25,017 nucleotides of DNA, from assembly GCA_023450835.1 (NCBI GenBank), contig JAEXGM010000106.1, forward strand, positions 1 through 25,017, written 5' to 3'. Shown here piece after piece: positions 1 through 7,356 of the stretch. This stretch comes from Bacillota bacterium (GTDB lineage: Bacteria > Bacillota > Clostridia > Lachnospirales > Lachnospiraceae). The position numbers were made by a program, and so were the translations under genes. The notes under the pieces were generated by a model. That model was not told the DNA's origin. It worked only from the letters and a program-made list of their open reading frames with translations, and did not search any database. The first letter of the stretch is position 1. The number at the start of each line of letters is the position of its first letter.

Positions 1-404
1 ATGGGGTTTTTCTTTTCCATGACCCGCAGGGAAACGGTATATTCTTCCTTGCCGGACTTGTGATATTCGGACAGAGTGGAAGTTTCATCTCTTAAGCTGT
101 ATTTATTTTCTTTCAAAAAGTAAAGAATCTCTTCCTGAATGGGTTGGGATATCATATGCTGAAAAAAGGAGAGGGTTTCTTCGCCGGAGGGGGTTATCTG
201 GTACAGGGAACTGTGCCCGACAGTCTCCACCTCTATGAATTCTTCTTCTGTTAATTCGGATATGCATTGCTGCAGGCTGAAATAATTAGTGTATTCTTTA
301 TCCAGTATAAAATTTGATATCTGTGCATTAGTCAGTGGGAAATCCACTTTATCCAATAGAAACAGTATAATCAGTTTATATAAAGTTAACGCATCTGTCT
401 GCAT
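1..404 (-). CDS. DUF4364 family protein, C-terminus cut by window edge
   Basis: The reading frame opens with ATG at 404 on the minus strand and stays open to the window edge, giving about 134 residues starting MQTDALTLYKLIILFLLDKV. I recognise the pattern as the clostridial DUF4364 family, small proteins thought to have a PadR-like winged-helix fold. The visible part matches: helical N-terminus (LTNAQISNFIL), a central TEEEFIEVETVG segment like a wing strand, and a later SLRVMEKKNP strand. An AGAAAGGG sequence lies upstream of the ATG, and an ATG ten bases further upstream is out of frame and soon stops, so this start is preferred. It lies about 100 nt downstream of the radical SAM gene and may be co-transcribed or use its own weak promoter. 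A DNA-binding regulatory role is inferred from the family; no target is evident. Confidence 0.82.
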   Translation of the reverse strand, partial: MQTDALTLYKLIILFLLDKVDFPLTNAQISNFILDKEYTNYFSLQQCISELTEEEFIEVETVGHSSLYQITPSGEETLSFFQHMISQPIQEEILYFLKENKYSLRDETSTLSEYHKSGKEEYTVSLRVMEKKNP

Positions 405-507
405 AAATAACCATGCCCTTTCTGGCACCTGCAAACTGTTAGCCGCAGGCATAAATTTGCGTAAGGATAATAGCTGTAATTATCTTACTGGGTTCCATTC
501 TTTCGAA

Positions 508-537
508 ATTATAATGCTTTTCCCTGCCAGGTGTCCC
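508..537 (-). promoter_or_regulatory. weak candidate promoter for the DUF4364 gene
   Basis: On the minus strand a TATAAT box (513-508) overlaps the stop of the radical SAM gene. A GGGACA element (537-532) lies 18 bp upstream of it. The -10 is perfect but the -35 matches only partly, so this may be chance in AT-rich DNA. Confidence 0.3.
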
Positions 538-1498
538 TGGCTTTCATTTCCTTGGCAATAGTATTTAAAACCAGCTTTTTGTTGCCGCTCCACAAAGGTG
601 CCAGCAGAAGTTTCTTCGGACCGTCACCGGTAAGACGGTGGAGGACTATGTCCTGGGGCAGCCTTTCAATACAAGCCAGTAAAAGACTGATGTACTCGTC
701 CAGTTCCATTGCATGGTAAGGCATCAAGGAAAGGGCTGTATTCTTTAGTACATGAAGCAGCTGCAGCTTGACTCCGTGTACCGGCTGGCTTTTAAGGTAA
801 TCCATGGATAAGAGAATCATCTCATTCTTTTCACCCGGCAGGCCTAATATCATATGGACAATAACTTTGGCGCCGATAGCATTCAGATCCTTAACGGCTT
901 TCTCAAAGACAGGGAGTGTATAACCTCGATGAATAAGCTCCGCTGTTTCTTCATGGCAGGTCTGTAAGCCTAATTCCACCCACAGGGGCTTAATACGGGC
1001 ACATTCCGCTAAGAGCTCCAATACCTCATCCCCCAGGCAGTCAGGTCTTGTTGCAATGGATAGAATTGCAATATCCTCATGATATAAGGCTTCACCATAT
1101 ATCTTTCTTAAATAGTCAATGTCACCATAGGTATTGGTAAAGGCCTGAAAATATGCTATAAAAGACGCTTGTCCGGGAAAAGCTTCATTTTTTAGATTAA
1201 TATGCCGGTCATCAGGTCTTGGACTGGCAGCTCTCTGACCTGCGGGCAGCTTCTGACATACCCTTTCCTTTGCTTCCTCTATCTGATCTGTAATGCTAAG
1301 CTTGGAAGAAGCACTAAAATCACCGCTGCCGCCCTCGCTGCAAAAGATACAGCCATTAGTTCCAAGGGTACCGTCCCTGTTAGGGCAGGTGAGGCCGGCA
1401 TCTAAGGAAATCTTATAGAGTTTTCTGCCATAAGTCTCTTTTAAGTAGTAATCCAGGGAATAATAAGGCTTGTCACCCCATATTTTTTTCTCTGACAA
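509..1498 (-). CDS. TIGR01212 family radical SAM protein (YhcC-like)
   Basis: This 329-residue protein is a radical SAM enzyme of the YhcC/TIGR01212 family, related to the Elp3-type radical SAM group. The iron-sulfur cluster motif is near the N-terminus as C38-x11-C50-x2-C53 (CPNRDGTLGTNGCIFC), the spacing characteristic of this family rather than the standard CxxxCxxC. Later conserved segments include SIATRPDCL, WVELGLQT, HMILGLPGE and KLQLLHVLKNT. Length is typical. The start codon is TTG at 1498; a good AGGAAGGAG sequence 8 nt upstream (1507-1515) supports it. The gene begins 20 nt after the malic enzyme stop, so the two are probably one operon. The substrate of this family is not established as far as I know, and the link with malic enzyme may be only transcriptional. 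Confidence 0.9.
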   Translation of the reverse strand: MSEKKIWGDKPYYSLDYYLKETYGRKLYKISLDAGLTCPNRDGTLGTNGCIFCSEGGSGDFSASSKLSITDQIEEAKERVCQKLPAGQRAASPRPDDRHINLKNEAFPGQASFIAYFQAFTNTYGDIDYLRKIYGEALYHEDIAILSIATRPDCLGDEVLELLAECARIKPLWVELGLQTCHEETAELIHRGYTLPVFEKAVKDLNAIGAKVIVHMILGLPGEKNEMILLSMDYLKSQPVHGVKLQLLHVLKNTALSLMPYHAMELDEYISLLLACIERLPQDIVLHRLTGDGPKKLLLAPLWSGNKKLVLNTIAKEMKARDTWQGKAL

Positions 1499-1518
1499 AC
1501 AGGCTGCTCCTTCCTGAG

Positions 1519-2676
1519 CTATAAAGTAACAACGTTGGACTTAACAGCATTGCTGACAGCTTCACAGACTCTTGGGTCAAAAGGCTGGGGAAGGATGTTA
1601 TCTTCGTTCAGCTCTTCCTCTGAAACCAGACCGGCGATTGCCTTAGCTGCGGCCAATTTCATTTCTTCTGTTATCTGACTCGCGCGGCTCTCCAGTGCTC
1701 CTTTAAAAATTCCAGGGAAAGCAACGACATTATTAACCTGATTTGGAAAATCGGATCTGCCGGTTCCCACAACTTTCGCTCCGGCGGCTTTTGCCAGGTC
1801 CGGCATGATTTCAGGTACAGGATTGGCCATGGCAAAAAGGATGGCGTCTTTGTTCATAGAGGCTACCATTTCTCCGGTAACGATTCCGGGAGCGGATACG
1901 CCGATAAAAATATCTGCATCTTTTAGTGCATCGCCCAGTGAACCTTCTTTTTTCTCCAGGTTAGTAACGGACATAAGCTTTTGCTGCATCCAGTTTAAAC
2001 CGGAAGTATTTTCTGAAAGAATACCAATTCTGTCACAGAGCATAATATGTTTAAAGCCGTAATTTAAAAGAAGTTTTGCAATGGCAATTCCTGCAGAACC
2101 GGCTCCGTTAATGACTACCCTGGAATCTTCCTTCGTCTTGCCGGTTATTTTAAGGGCATTGATTACGCCGGCTAGAACCACAATGGCGGTACCGTGCTGG
2201 TCATCATGAAATACAGGAATTGAAAGGCGTTCTTTTAACCGCTCTTCAATCTCAAAGCACCTTGGAGCTGAAATATCCTCCAGGTTAATTCCGCCAAAGG
2301 CTGGTGCAATGCGGACAACTGTTTCGATTATTTCTTCGGTATCCTGGGTGTCCAGGCAGATAGGGAAAGCATTTACCCCTCCGAATTCCTTAAATAAAAC
2401 TGCCTTTCCTTCCATAACCGGCATAGCAGCATAGGGGCCGATGTTACCAAGTCCTAATACCGCGCTGCCATCAGAGACCACTGCTATGGTATTGGCCTTT
2501 AGCGTATATTTATATGCGGCATCTGCATCTTCAGCAATTACATTACAGGGCTCTGCGACCCCTGGCGTATATGCAAGAGCGAGGTCTTCTCTGGTCTTTA
2601 CTGAACATTTTGCGACCGTTGAAATTTTTCCCTGCCACTGCTCATGCAGTAGTAATGCTTTTTCATTGTTTGTCAT
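1519..2676 (-). CDS. NAD(P)-dependent malic enzyme (malate dehydrogenase, oxaloacetate-decarboxylating)
   Basis: A 385-residue malic enzyme, converting L-malate to pyruvate and CO2 with reduction of NAD(P). It is the short bacterial form without a phosphotransacetylase domain. Visible motifs are the catalytic tyrosine region LAYTPGV (Y36), the lysine region MEGKAVLFKEFGG (about residues 88-100), the metal-binding acids in NLEDI and FHDDQHGT, and the Rossmann glycine motif INGAGSAGIA (about 189-198). An aspartate follows at the end of the second strand (LCDRIG), which hints at NAD preference. An in-frame upstream start at 2700 exists, but AAAGGGG just before the ATG at 2676 makes that start more likely. 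It is the first gene of a minus-strand unit with the radical SAM gene and diverges from rho. A perfect inverted repeat lies in its leader. Confidence 0.93.
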   Translation of the reverse strand: MTNNEKALLLHEQWQGKISTVAKCSVKTREDLALAYTPGVAEPCNVIAEDADAAYKYTLKANTIAVVSDGSAVLGLGNIGPYAAMPVMEGKAVLFKEFGGVNAFPICLDTQDTEEIIETVVRIAPAFGGINLEDISAPRCFEIEERLKERLSIPVFHDDQHGTAIVVLAGVINALKITGKTKEDSRVVINGAGSAGIAIAKLLLNYGFKHIMLCDRIGILSENTSGLNWMQQKLMSVTNLEKKEGSLGDALKDADIFIGVSAPGIVTGEMVASMNKDAILFAMANPVPEIMPDLAKAAGAKVVGTGRSDFPNQVNNVVAFPGIFKGALESRASQITEEMKLAAAKAIAGLVSEEELNEDNILPQPFDPRVCEAVSNAVKSNVVTL

Positions 2677-2691
2677 AATAACCCCTTTCGT

Positions 2692-2718
2692 GAATATCAA
2701 ATCTTTGATTTGATATTC
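2692..2718. repeat. perfect 12-bp inverted repeat in the malic enzyme leader
   Basis: GAATATCAAATC (2692-2703) and GATTTGATATTC (2707-2718) are exact reverse complements separated by TTT. The repeat ends just upstream of the malic enzyme ribosome binding site and lies about 80 nt downstream of the predicted transcription start. It could be an operator for a dimeric repressor or an mRNA hairpin; no T-tract follows in the malic enzyme direction, so it is not a standard terminator. Confidence 0.7.
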
Positions 2719-2801
2719 CTGAATACGTAGTTGAAAAAATGCCTTTCGTAATCACTGTTTAAAAAAACAAAAATAGTTTCACGAATTAACTGGATAAAAA
2801 T

Positions 2802-2830
2802 ATCATATCACTGAAAGAAAGGTAAATCAA
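2802..2830 (-). promoter_or_regulatory. sigma-A type promoter for the malic enzyme operon
   Basis: On the minus strand TTGATT (2830-2825) and TATGAT (2807-2802) are separated by exactly 17 bp. Transcription would start near 2795, giving a leader of about 119 nt that contains the 12-bp inverted repeat. Spacing and sequence are close to consensus. Confidence 0.65.
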
Positions 2831-2866
2831 GTGCGCAGACAGGACCAATTTATTATAAATACCTAC

Positions 2867-2895
2867 TTTATTTTTTAAGCAATTTGCTGTATAAT
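2867..2895 (+). promoter_or_regulatory. possible promoter for rho
   Basis: A perfect TATAAT at 2890-2895 faces rho in the 325-bp region between the divergent malic enzyme and rho genes. The matching -35 position (TTTATT at 2867-2872) is weak. The rho leader would be about 100 nt. The rest of this intergenic region is AT-rich and I see no further structure in it. Confidence 0.4.
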
Positions 2896-3001
2896 TAGAA
2901 GCAGCAGTATATTTTGATGATAATCATACGAACTTTCTAGATCATATCGAAAACCTTCCCACAAAATTATTAATTTTATACTTGTAAAGGAGCAAGAATT
3001 C

Positions 3002-4585
3002 ATGGAAGTACAAATTAGTGAAATGTCCTTGGCAGAGCTGAGAACATTAGCGAAAAGCAGAGGCATAAAGAGCGTATCGACCCTTCGTAAGCAGGAGCTT
3101 ATTGATATATTGGGTGCAGGTATGGAGACAGAAGAGGCGAACACGGACATTGCTGGGAAGGGTGAGACTGAAAGAGAAGTTGAACTAAAAAAGCCGGCAG
3201 AACAGGAAGAAAAGATAAAAAAGGACTTTACTGAAAAAGCCCAGGAGGAAAGGACCACCTCCACTCAAATTAAAAGAAACGTCAGAACAGATAAGGATAC
3301 CGAAACAAGAAGTTCCTTTAATCAGGATAATAGCTTTAAAAGACCTTCCCAGGGTCAGACAGATGACAATAAGAAGAATTCCTACTGGCAGACAAACGGA
3401 AGCGGCCAGGAAACGGCGGAACGCAGAAACAATCCTCAGGAAGCAGAAGCTCTTGACAGCGGAGAGACAAAGGAAGGCATCCTGGAAGTTATGCCGGATG
3501 GTTACGGCTTTATACGTTGTGACAACTATTTGCCGGGAGAAAATGATGTTTATGTATCACCGGCTCAGATTAGGCGTTTTTCATTAAAGACCGGAGATAT
3601 TGTTGTAGGAAATACCAGAATAAAAAGCCAGGGAGAGAAATTTAGCGCGCTGCTCTATGTTAAGAGCGTAAACGGTTTTCATCCTGCGGAAGCCCAGAAA
3701 CGTAAGAAGTTTGAAGATCTTACGCCTATTTTTCCGAATGAAAGAATTCACCTTGAAACACCCGGAACCAATGTTTCCATGCGAATGGTCGATTTAATAT
3801 CTCCCATTGGCAAGGGGCAGAGAGGAATGATAGTATCACAGCCTAAGACCGGTAAAACCACTCTGTTAAAGCAGATTGCCAAGGCGATTACAGTAAATCA
3901 CCCTAATATTCAGTTGATTATTTTATTAATAGATGAACGTCCGGAAGAAGTTACCGATATAAAGGAATCTATCGAAGGAAAGAATGTAGAAGTTATTTAT
4001 TCTACTTTTGATGAATTGCCCGATAATCATAAGAGAGTATCGGAGATGGTTATTGAACGTGCCAAGAGATTAGTAGAGCACAAGCAGGATGTTGTAATCT
4101 TATTGGATAGTATTACAAGACTTGCCAGAGCATACAACCTGACCGTACAGGCAAGCGGACGTACCTTATCCGGAGGTCTTGATCCGGCGGCACTTCACAT
4201 GCCGAAGAGATTCTTTGGTGCAGCCAGAAACATGAGAGAAGGCGGAAGTCTTACAATACTGGCTACTGCTCTGGTGGATACCGGAAGCCGTATGGACGAT
4301 GTAGTATTTGAAGAATTCAAAGGTACCGGCAACATGGAACTTGTGCTGGATAGAAACCTTTCTGAAAAGAGAATATTCCCTGCTATTGATCTGCCGAAAT
4401 CCAGTACCAGAAGGGATGATTTACTTTTATCTCAGCCGGAGATGGAAGCCACTTATCTGATAAGGAAAGCTTTTAACAGCATGAAGTCTGATGATGCGGT
4501 TGAGAAAATTATTGATATGTTCTTGAAAACAAAAACCAATGCAGAATTCATAGAAACAGTAAAAAAGACTAAATTAATTAATTAG
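3002..4585 (+). CDS. rho: transcription termination factor Rho
   Basis: Rho is the hexameric RNA-dependent ATPase/helicase that terminates transcription. This 527-residue copy has, in order, a Rho N-terminal helical domain (about 1-40), a long hydrophilic low-complexity insertion (about 41-155), the cold-shock-like RNA-binding domain (about 156-228, with MPDGYGFIR), and the RecA-like ATPase. The P-loop is SQPKTGKTT (K285), Walker B is DVVILLDS (D369), and the conserved GGLDPAALHMPKRFFGAARN and EEFKGTGNMEL segments follow. E. coli Rho is about 419 residues, so the extra length is mostly the insertion, which turns N/Q/S/K-rich near residues 106-147. The ATG at 3002 is preceded by AAAGGAG. No terminator is seen after it; a consensus promoter for rpmE starts 3 nt past the stop. 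Confidence 0.97.
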   Translation: MEVQISEMSLAELRTLAKSRGIKSVSTLRKQELIDILGAGMETEEANTDIAGKGETEREVELKKPAEQEEKIKKDFTEKAQEERTTSTQIKRNVRTDKDTETRSSFNQDNSFKRPSQGQTDDNKKNSYWQTNGSGQETAERRNNPQEAEALDSGETKEGILEVMPDGYGFIRCDNYLPGENDVYVSPAQIRRFSLKTGDIVVGNTRIKSQGEKFSALLYVKSVNGFHPAEAQKRKKFEDLTPIFPNERIHLETPGTNVSMRMVDLISPIGKGQRGMIVSQPKTGKTTLLKQIAKAITVNHPNIQLIILLIDERPEEVTDIKESIEGKNVEVIYSTFDELPDNHKRVSEMVIERAKRLVEHKQDVVILLDSITRLARAYNLTVQASGRTLSGGLDPAALHMPKRFFGAARNMREGGSLTILATALVDTGSRMDDVVFEEFKGTGNMELVLDRNLSEKRIFPAIDLPKSSTRRDDLLLSQPEMEATYLIRKAFNSMKSDDAVEKIIDMFLKTKTNAEFIETVKKTKLIN

Positions 4586-4588
4586 GAC

Positions 4589-4617
4589 TTGCAAAGGTAA
4601 AAAACCTATGCTATAAT
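4589..4617 (+). promoter_or_regulatory. consensus promoter for rpmE
   Basis: TTGCAA (4589-4594) and TATAAT (4612-4617) are 17 bp apart, directly after the rho stop codon. Transcription would start near 4624, giving a leader of about 77 nt before rpmE. The leader contains a short TTGAC-GTAA-GTCAA hairpin (about 4648-4661); whether it is an L31 autoregulatory leader is unknown. Confidence 0.8.
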
Positions 4618-4700
4618 TAAAAAGCTGTTTTAATGATGATATTAGTTTGACGTAAGTCAACTTTCAAAAAAATTATATTCGTTCGTAAAGAGGTGAAAAC

Positions 4701-4910
4701 ATGAAAGAGGGAATCCATCCTAAGTATTATCAGGCAAAGGTAGTTTGCAACTGTGGCAATGAATTTGTTACAGGTTCAACAAAGAACGATATCCACGTAG
4801 AAATCTGTTCTAAGTGCCATTCTTTCTATACTGGACAGCAGAAAGCTGCTGCAGCTCGTGGTGCTATCGATAAGTTCAATCGTAGATATGGTCTTAAGCA
4901 GGAACAATAG
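4701..4910 (+). CDS. rpmE: 50S ribosomal protein L31 (bL31), zinc-binding form
   Basis: A 69-residue bL31, located at the central protuberance of the ribosome. It starts MKEGIHPKYY, which is characteristic of the family. Four cysteines (C16 and C18 in VVCNCGN; C36 and C39 in EICSKC) make it the zinc-binding C+ type; cysteine-free paralogs are the ones usually induced by zinc starvation. The ribosome binding site is AGAGGTG ahead of the ATG. It has its own promoter and is followed by a rho-independent terminator at 5019-5050, so it is probably a one-gene transcript inside the rho to prfA cluster. Confidence 0.98.
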   Translation: MKEGIHPKYYQAKVVCNCGNEFVTGSTKNDIHVEICSKCHSFYTGQQKAAAARGAIDKFNRRYGLKQEQ

Positions 4911-5018
4911 TTTGAAAAAATGCGCTGCATTTAAACAAACTTCTTATTTGGGCAATATCGCAGGCAGGCTTGTGATATGCATGGATCAGAATGACAATAC
5001 TTACTATGTATTAAAAAC

Positions 5019-5050
5019 AGGTTGAGGTTTAATTATCTCAACCTATTTTT
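5019..5050 (+). terminator. rho-independent terminator after rpmE
   Basis: AGGTTGAG (5019-5026) pairs with CTCAACCT (5037-5044) as an 8-bp stem, followed by ATTTTT. It lies about 110 nt after the rpmE stop and before the DUF1385 gene. Confidence 0.8.
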
Positions 5051-5110
5051 AAATTCACTATTTAAGATAAACCATTCTATAGCATGGATTATCAAGGAAA
5101 GGAAAGGCAT

Positions 5111-6445
5111 ATGAAGCCATCAGGAGTTGGAGGACAGGCAGTTATTGAAGGTGTAATGATGAAGAACAAAGAGCATTATGCTGTTGCAGTAAGAAAGCCT
5201 GATAACGAAATAGTAATAAAAGAAGATACCTTTAAAAGTGTTTCAGACAAATATAAAATATGGAGACTCCCAATTCTAAGAGGTATTCTTGCTTTTGCAG
5301 AGTCCATGGGTATAGGAATTAAAACCTTGAATTTCTCAGCCAGTTTTTTTGAAGAAGAGGAAGCGGCAAAGGAATCCAAGGTAGACAAAGCTTTTTCGAA
5401 AGTTTTTAAAGATAAAACAGAAGGAATACTGGCAGCTATTACAATGATCATAGCCGTTGTATTAGCAGTGGGAATCTTTATTGTCCTACCGGCTTTTGCA
5501 GCAGGATTACTTGGAAAATCAATTACTTCCGATAGTCTGGTAGCCTTTATTGAAGGAATTATCAGAATTGTACTGTTTGTGCTTTACGTATTTGCCATAT
5601 CCCAGTTAAGAGACATTAAGAGAGTCTTTATGTACCATGGGGCAGAACATAAAACAATCAATTGTGTTGAGAACGGATACGACCTTACGGTAGAAAACGT
5701 AAGAAAGCAGTCAAGACAGCACAAGAGATGCGGAACCAGCTTTTTATTTCTTGTTATGTTCGTCAGCATCATTTTCTTTATGTTTATCAGAACAGATAAC
5801 ACCTGGATCCGCTATGCAAGCAGAATTCTGTTAGTACCTGTTATTGCCGGCGTAGCCTATGAGTTCATTCGTTTTGCCGGAAAAAATGATTCTGCAGTTG
5901 TCAGAATCTTAAGCAAACCCGGTATGTGGCTTCAGGGCATGACTACCAGAGAACCTGATGATGATATGATTGAAGTGGCTATTAAATCTGTTGAGGCGGT
6001 ATTTGACTGGAGAACTTTCCTTGGTAAGGAAGCGCAAGCAGAGGATACTGACAACGCAGCTGACAGCAAAAAGGGCAGCAGCGCTCAGGGAAAAGAAAGA
6101 CAGGCTGGCAAGCAGAATCAAAATAAAGCAAATGGAAATAAGCAAACCGGTAATAAAAAGAATAGCAGCCAGCAGAATCAGAACAAAAAAGCAGCAGGGA
6201 ACAAAACCCATCAATCTTCCGGAAAACAGAGCAGTAAGAAGAATGACAGAGCAGCTAACCTTAATAGCCGTGCAGAGGATAATAAGCAGAATAACGCTCA
6301 TAATAAAGCTGCAAGAGAATTAGCGGCAGCTTCTACAAGAAGAGAGCCTTTAAAGGCTATGGATATTTTTGAAGAAGATGATGAGATTTTAAGAGCAGTG
6401 GATGATTTTGTTGCGATAACCGATGAAGCAGCTGAGAAAGAATAA
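5111..6445 (+). CDS. DUF1385 family membrane protein with long disordered tail
   Basis: This 444-residue protein begins with the DUF1385 signature GVGGQAVIEGVMM and continues with IWRLPILRGI and MYHGAEHKTINCVE, all conserved in the family. Hydrophobic segments near residues 105-135, 143-165, 209-227 and 237-257 predict an integral membrane protein. The family domain ends near residue 305. Beyond it is an unusual tail of about 140 residues dominated by K, N, Q, S and A (about 310-405), closing with an acidic segment (DIFEEDDEILRAVDDF). The ATG at 5111 is preferred over the in-frame ATG at 5084 because AAGGAAAGG lies just upstream of it. The family is typically found next to rpmE, prmC and prfA in Clostridia, as here; its function is not established. 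It ends 6 nt before prmC, suggesting co-transcription. Confidence 0.92.
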   Translation: MKPSGVGGQAVIEGVMMKNKEHYAVAVRKPDNEIVIKEDTFKSVSDKYKIWRLPILRGILAFAESMGIGIKTLNFSASFFEEEEAAKESKVDKAFSKVFKDKTEGILAAITMIIAVVLAVGIFIVLPAFAAGLLGKSITSDSLVAFIEGIIRIVLFVLYVFAISQLRDIKRVFMYHGAEHKTINCVENGYDLTVENVRKQSRQHKRCGTSFLFLVMFVSIIFFMFIRTDNTWIRYASRILLVPVIAGVAYEFIRFAGKNDSAVVRILSKPGMWLQGMTTREPDDDMIEVAIKSVEAVFDWRTFLGKEAQAEDTDNAADSKKGSSAQGKERQAGKQNQNKANGNKQTGNKKNSSQQNQNKKAAGNKTHQSSGKQSSKKNDRAANLNSRAEDNKQNNAHNKAARELAAASTRREPLKAMDIFEEDDEILRAVDDFVAITDEAAEKE

Positions 6446-6451
6446 ATAGAA

Positions 6452-7306
6452 ATGATAACCTTACAGGATGCCTTACAAAAAGGGAAAAAAGTACTTACAG
6501 AAAATAACATAGACAATGGCGAGTATGATGCCTGGCTCTTACTGGCTTTTTACTTTCAGTTAAGCCGGGCAGCATACTTAGCTGATCCGTCAAAGGAAAT
6601 TTCCCGGAATGATTTAGAGGCCTATATGGACCTGATTGGGAAGAGAAGCAAACATATCCCGCTCCAATATATTACCGGCGAGCAGGAGTTTATGGGACTT
6701 GAATTTCTGGTAAAAGAAGGAGTTCTAATACCGAGACAGGATACAGAAATTCTTGTAATGGAAGCATTAAAGGTAAGCAAGGACAAAGAAATACTGGATA
6801 TTTGCAGTGGTTCCGGATGTATACTTCTCTCCCTTTTAAAGCTTGGAGGCGGAAAGACAGGAATAGGTGCGGATATATCGGAGACAGCTCTTCTGGTATC
6901 CCGTGAAAATGCAAAAAGGCTGGGCGTTACAGCCGAATTTATTAAAAGCGATATCTATTCACAAATAAGCAAAACATATGATATAATAGTATCGAATCCA
7001 CCCTATATACCAACAGGTATTATCCCTACTTTGATGGAAGAGGTAAAGGAATATGAACCAACCATTGCCCTTGACGGGAAAGAGGACGGCTTATACTTTT
7101 ACCGGGAAATATGCAAGGGATTAAAGGAACACTTAAATCCAGGCGGATATGTCTTTTTTGAGATTGGGTATGACCAGGGAAAGGCAGTGATGGAATTGTT
7201 AGCGGAAGCAGGAATGGATGATATCAATATTATAAAAGATTTAGCAGGACTTGACAGAGTAGTTACAGGAAGATGGAATGAAAAGAAAGGGGAACCCTTT
7301 ACTTAG
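6452..7306 (+). CDS. prmC: peptide chain release factor N5-glutamine methyltransferase PrmC
   Basis: PrmC (HemK) methylates the glutamine of the GGQ motif in release factors, using S-adenosylmethionine. The 284-residue protein has the helical N-terminal domain (about 1-75), the IPRQDTE segment (93-99), the SAM-binding DICSGSGC motif (116-123), and the catalytic NPPY motif (182-185) that holds the substrate glutamine. Length matches the family. It starts 6 nt after the DUF1385 stop, with a purine-rich GAGAAAG inside the end of that gene acting as a likely ribosome binding site. Its substrate gene, prfA, follows 50 nt later, the classical arrangement. Confidence 0.96.
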   Translation: MITLQDALQKGKKVLTENNIDNGEYDAWLLLAFYFQLSRAAYLADPSKEISRNDLEAYMDLIGKRSKHIPLQYITGEQEFMGLEFLVKEGVLIPRQDTEILVMEALKVSKDKEILDICSGSGCILLSLLKLGGGKTGIGADISETALLVSRENAKRLGVTAEFIKSDIYSQISKTYDIIVSNPPYIPTGIIPTLMEEVKEYEPTIALDGKEDGLYFYREICKGLKEHLNPGGYVFFEIGYDQGKAVMELLAEAGMDDINIIKDLAGLDRVVTGRWNEKKGEPFT

Positions 7307-7356
7307 CGTCTCTGGCATGGAACAGGAAAAGAGATATAAGAAAGGAAGGAACCAGA

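Noticed and set aside
289..561. 90-codon plus-strand open frame near the left edge
   Set aside because: It runs antisense to the start of the DUF4364 gene and the end of the radical SAM gene and shows no protein-like features.
2875..3264. 129-codon minus-strand open frame over the rho start
   Set aside because: Serine/phenylalanine-rich antisense of the lysine/glutamate-rich Rho insertion; no independent support.
5970..6323. 117-codon open frame in another frame over the DUF1385 tail
   Set aside because: Shadow of the K/N/Q-rich repeat-like tail; the A-rich composition alone keeps several frames open.
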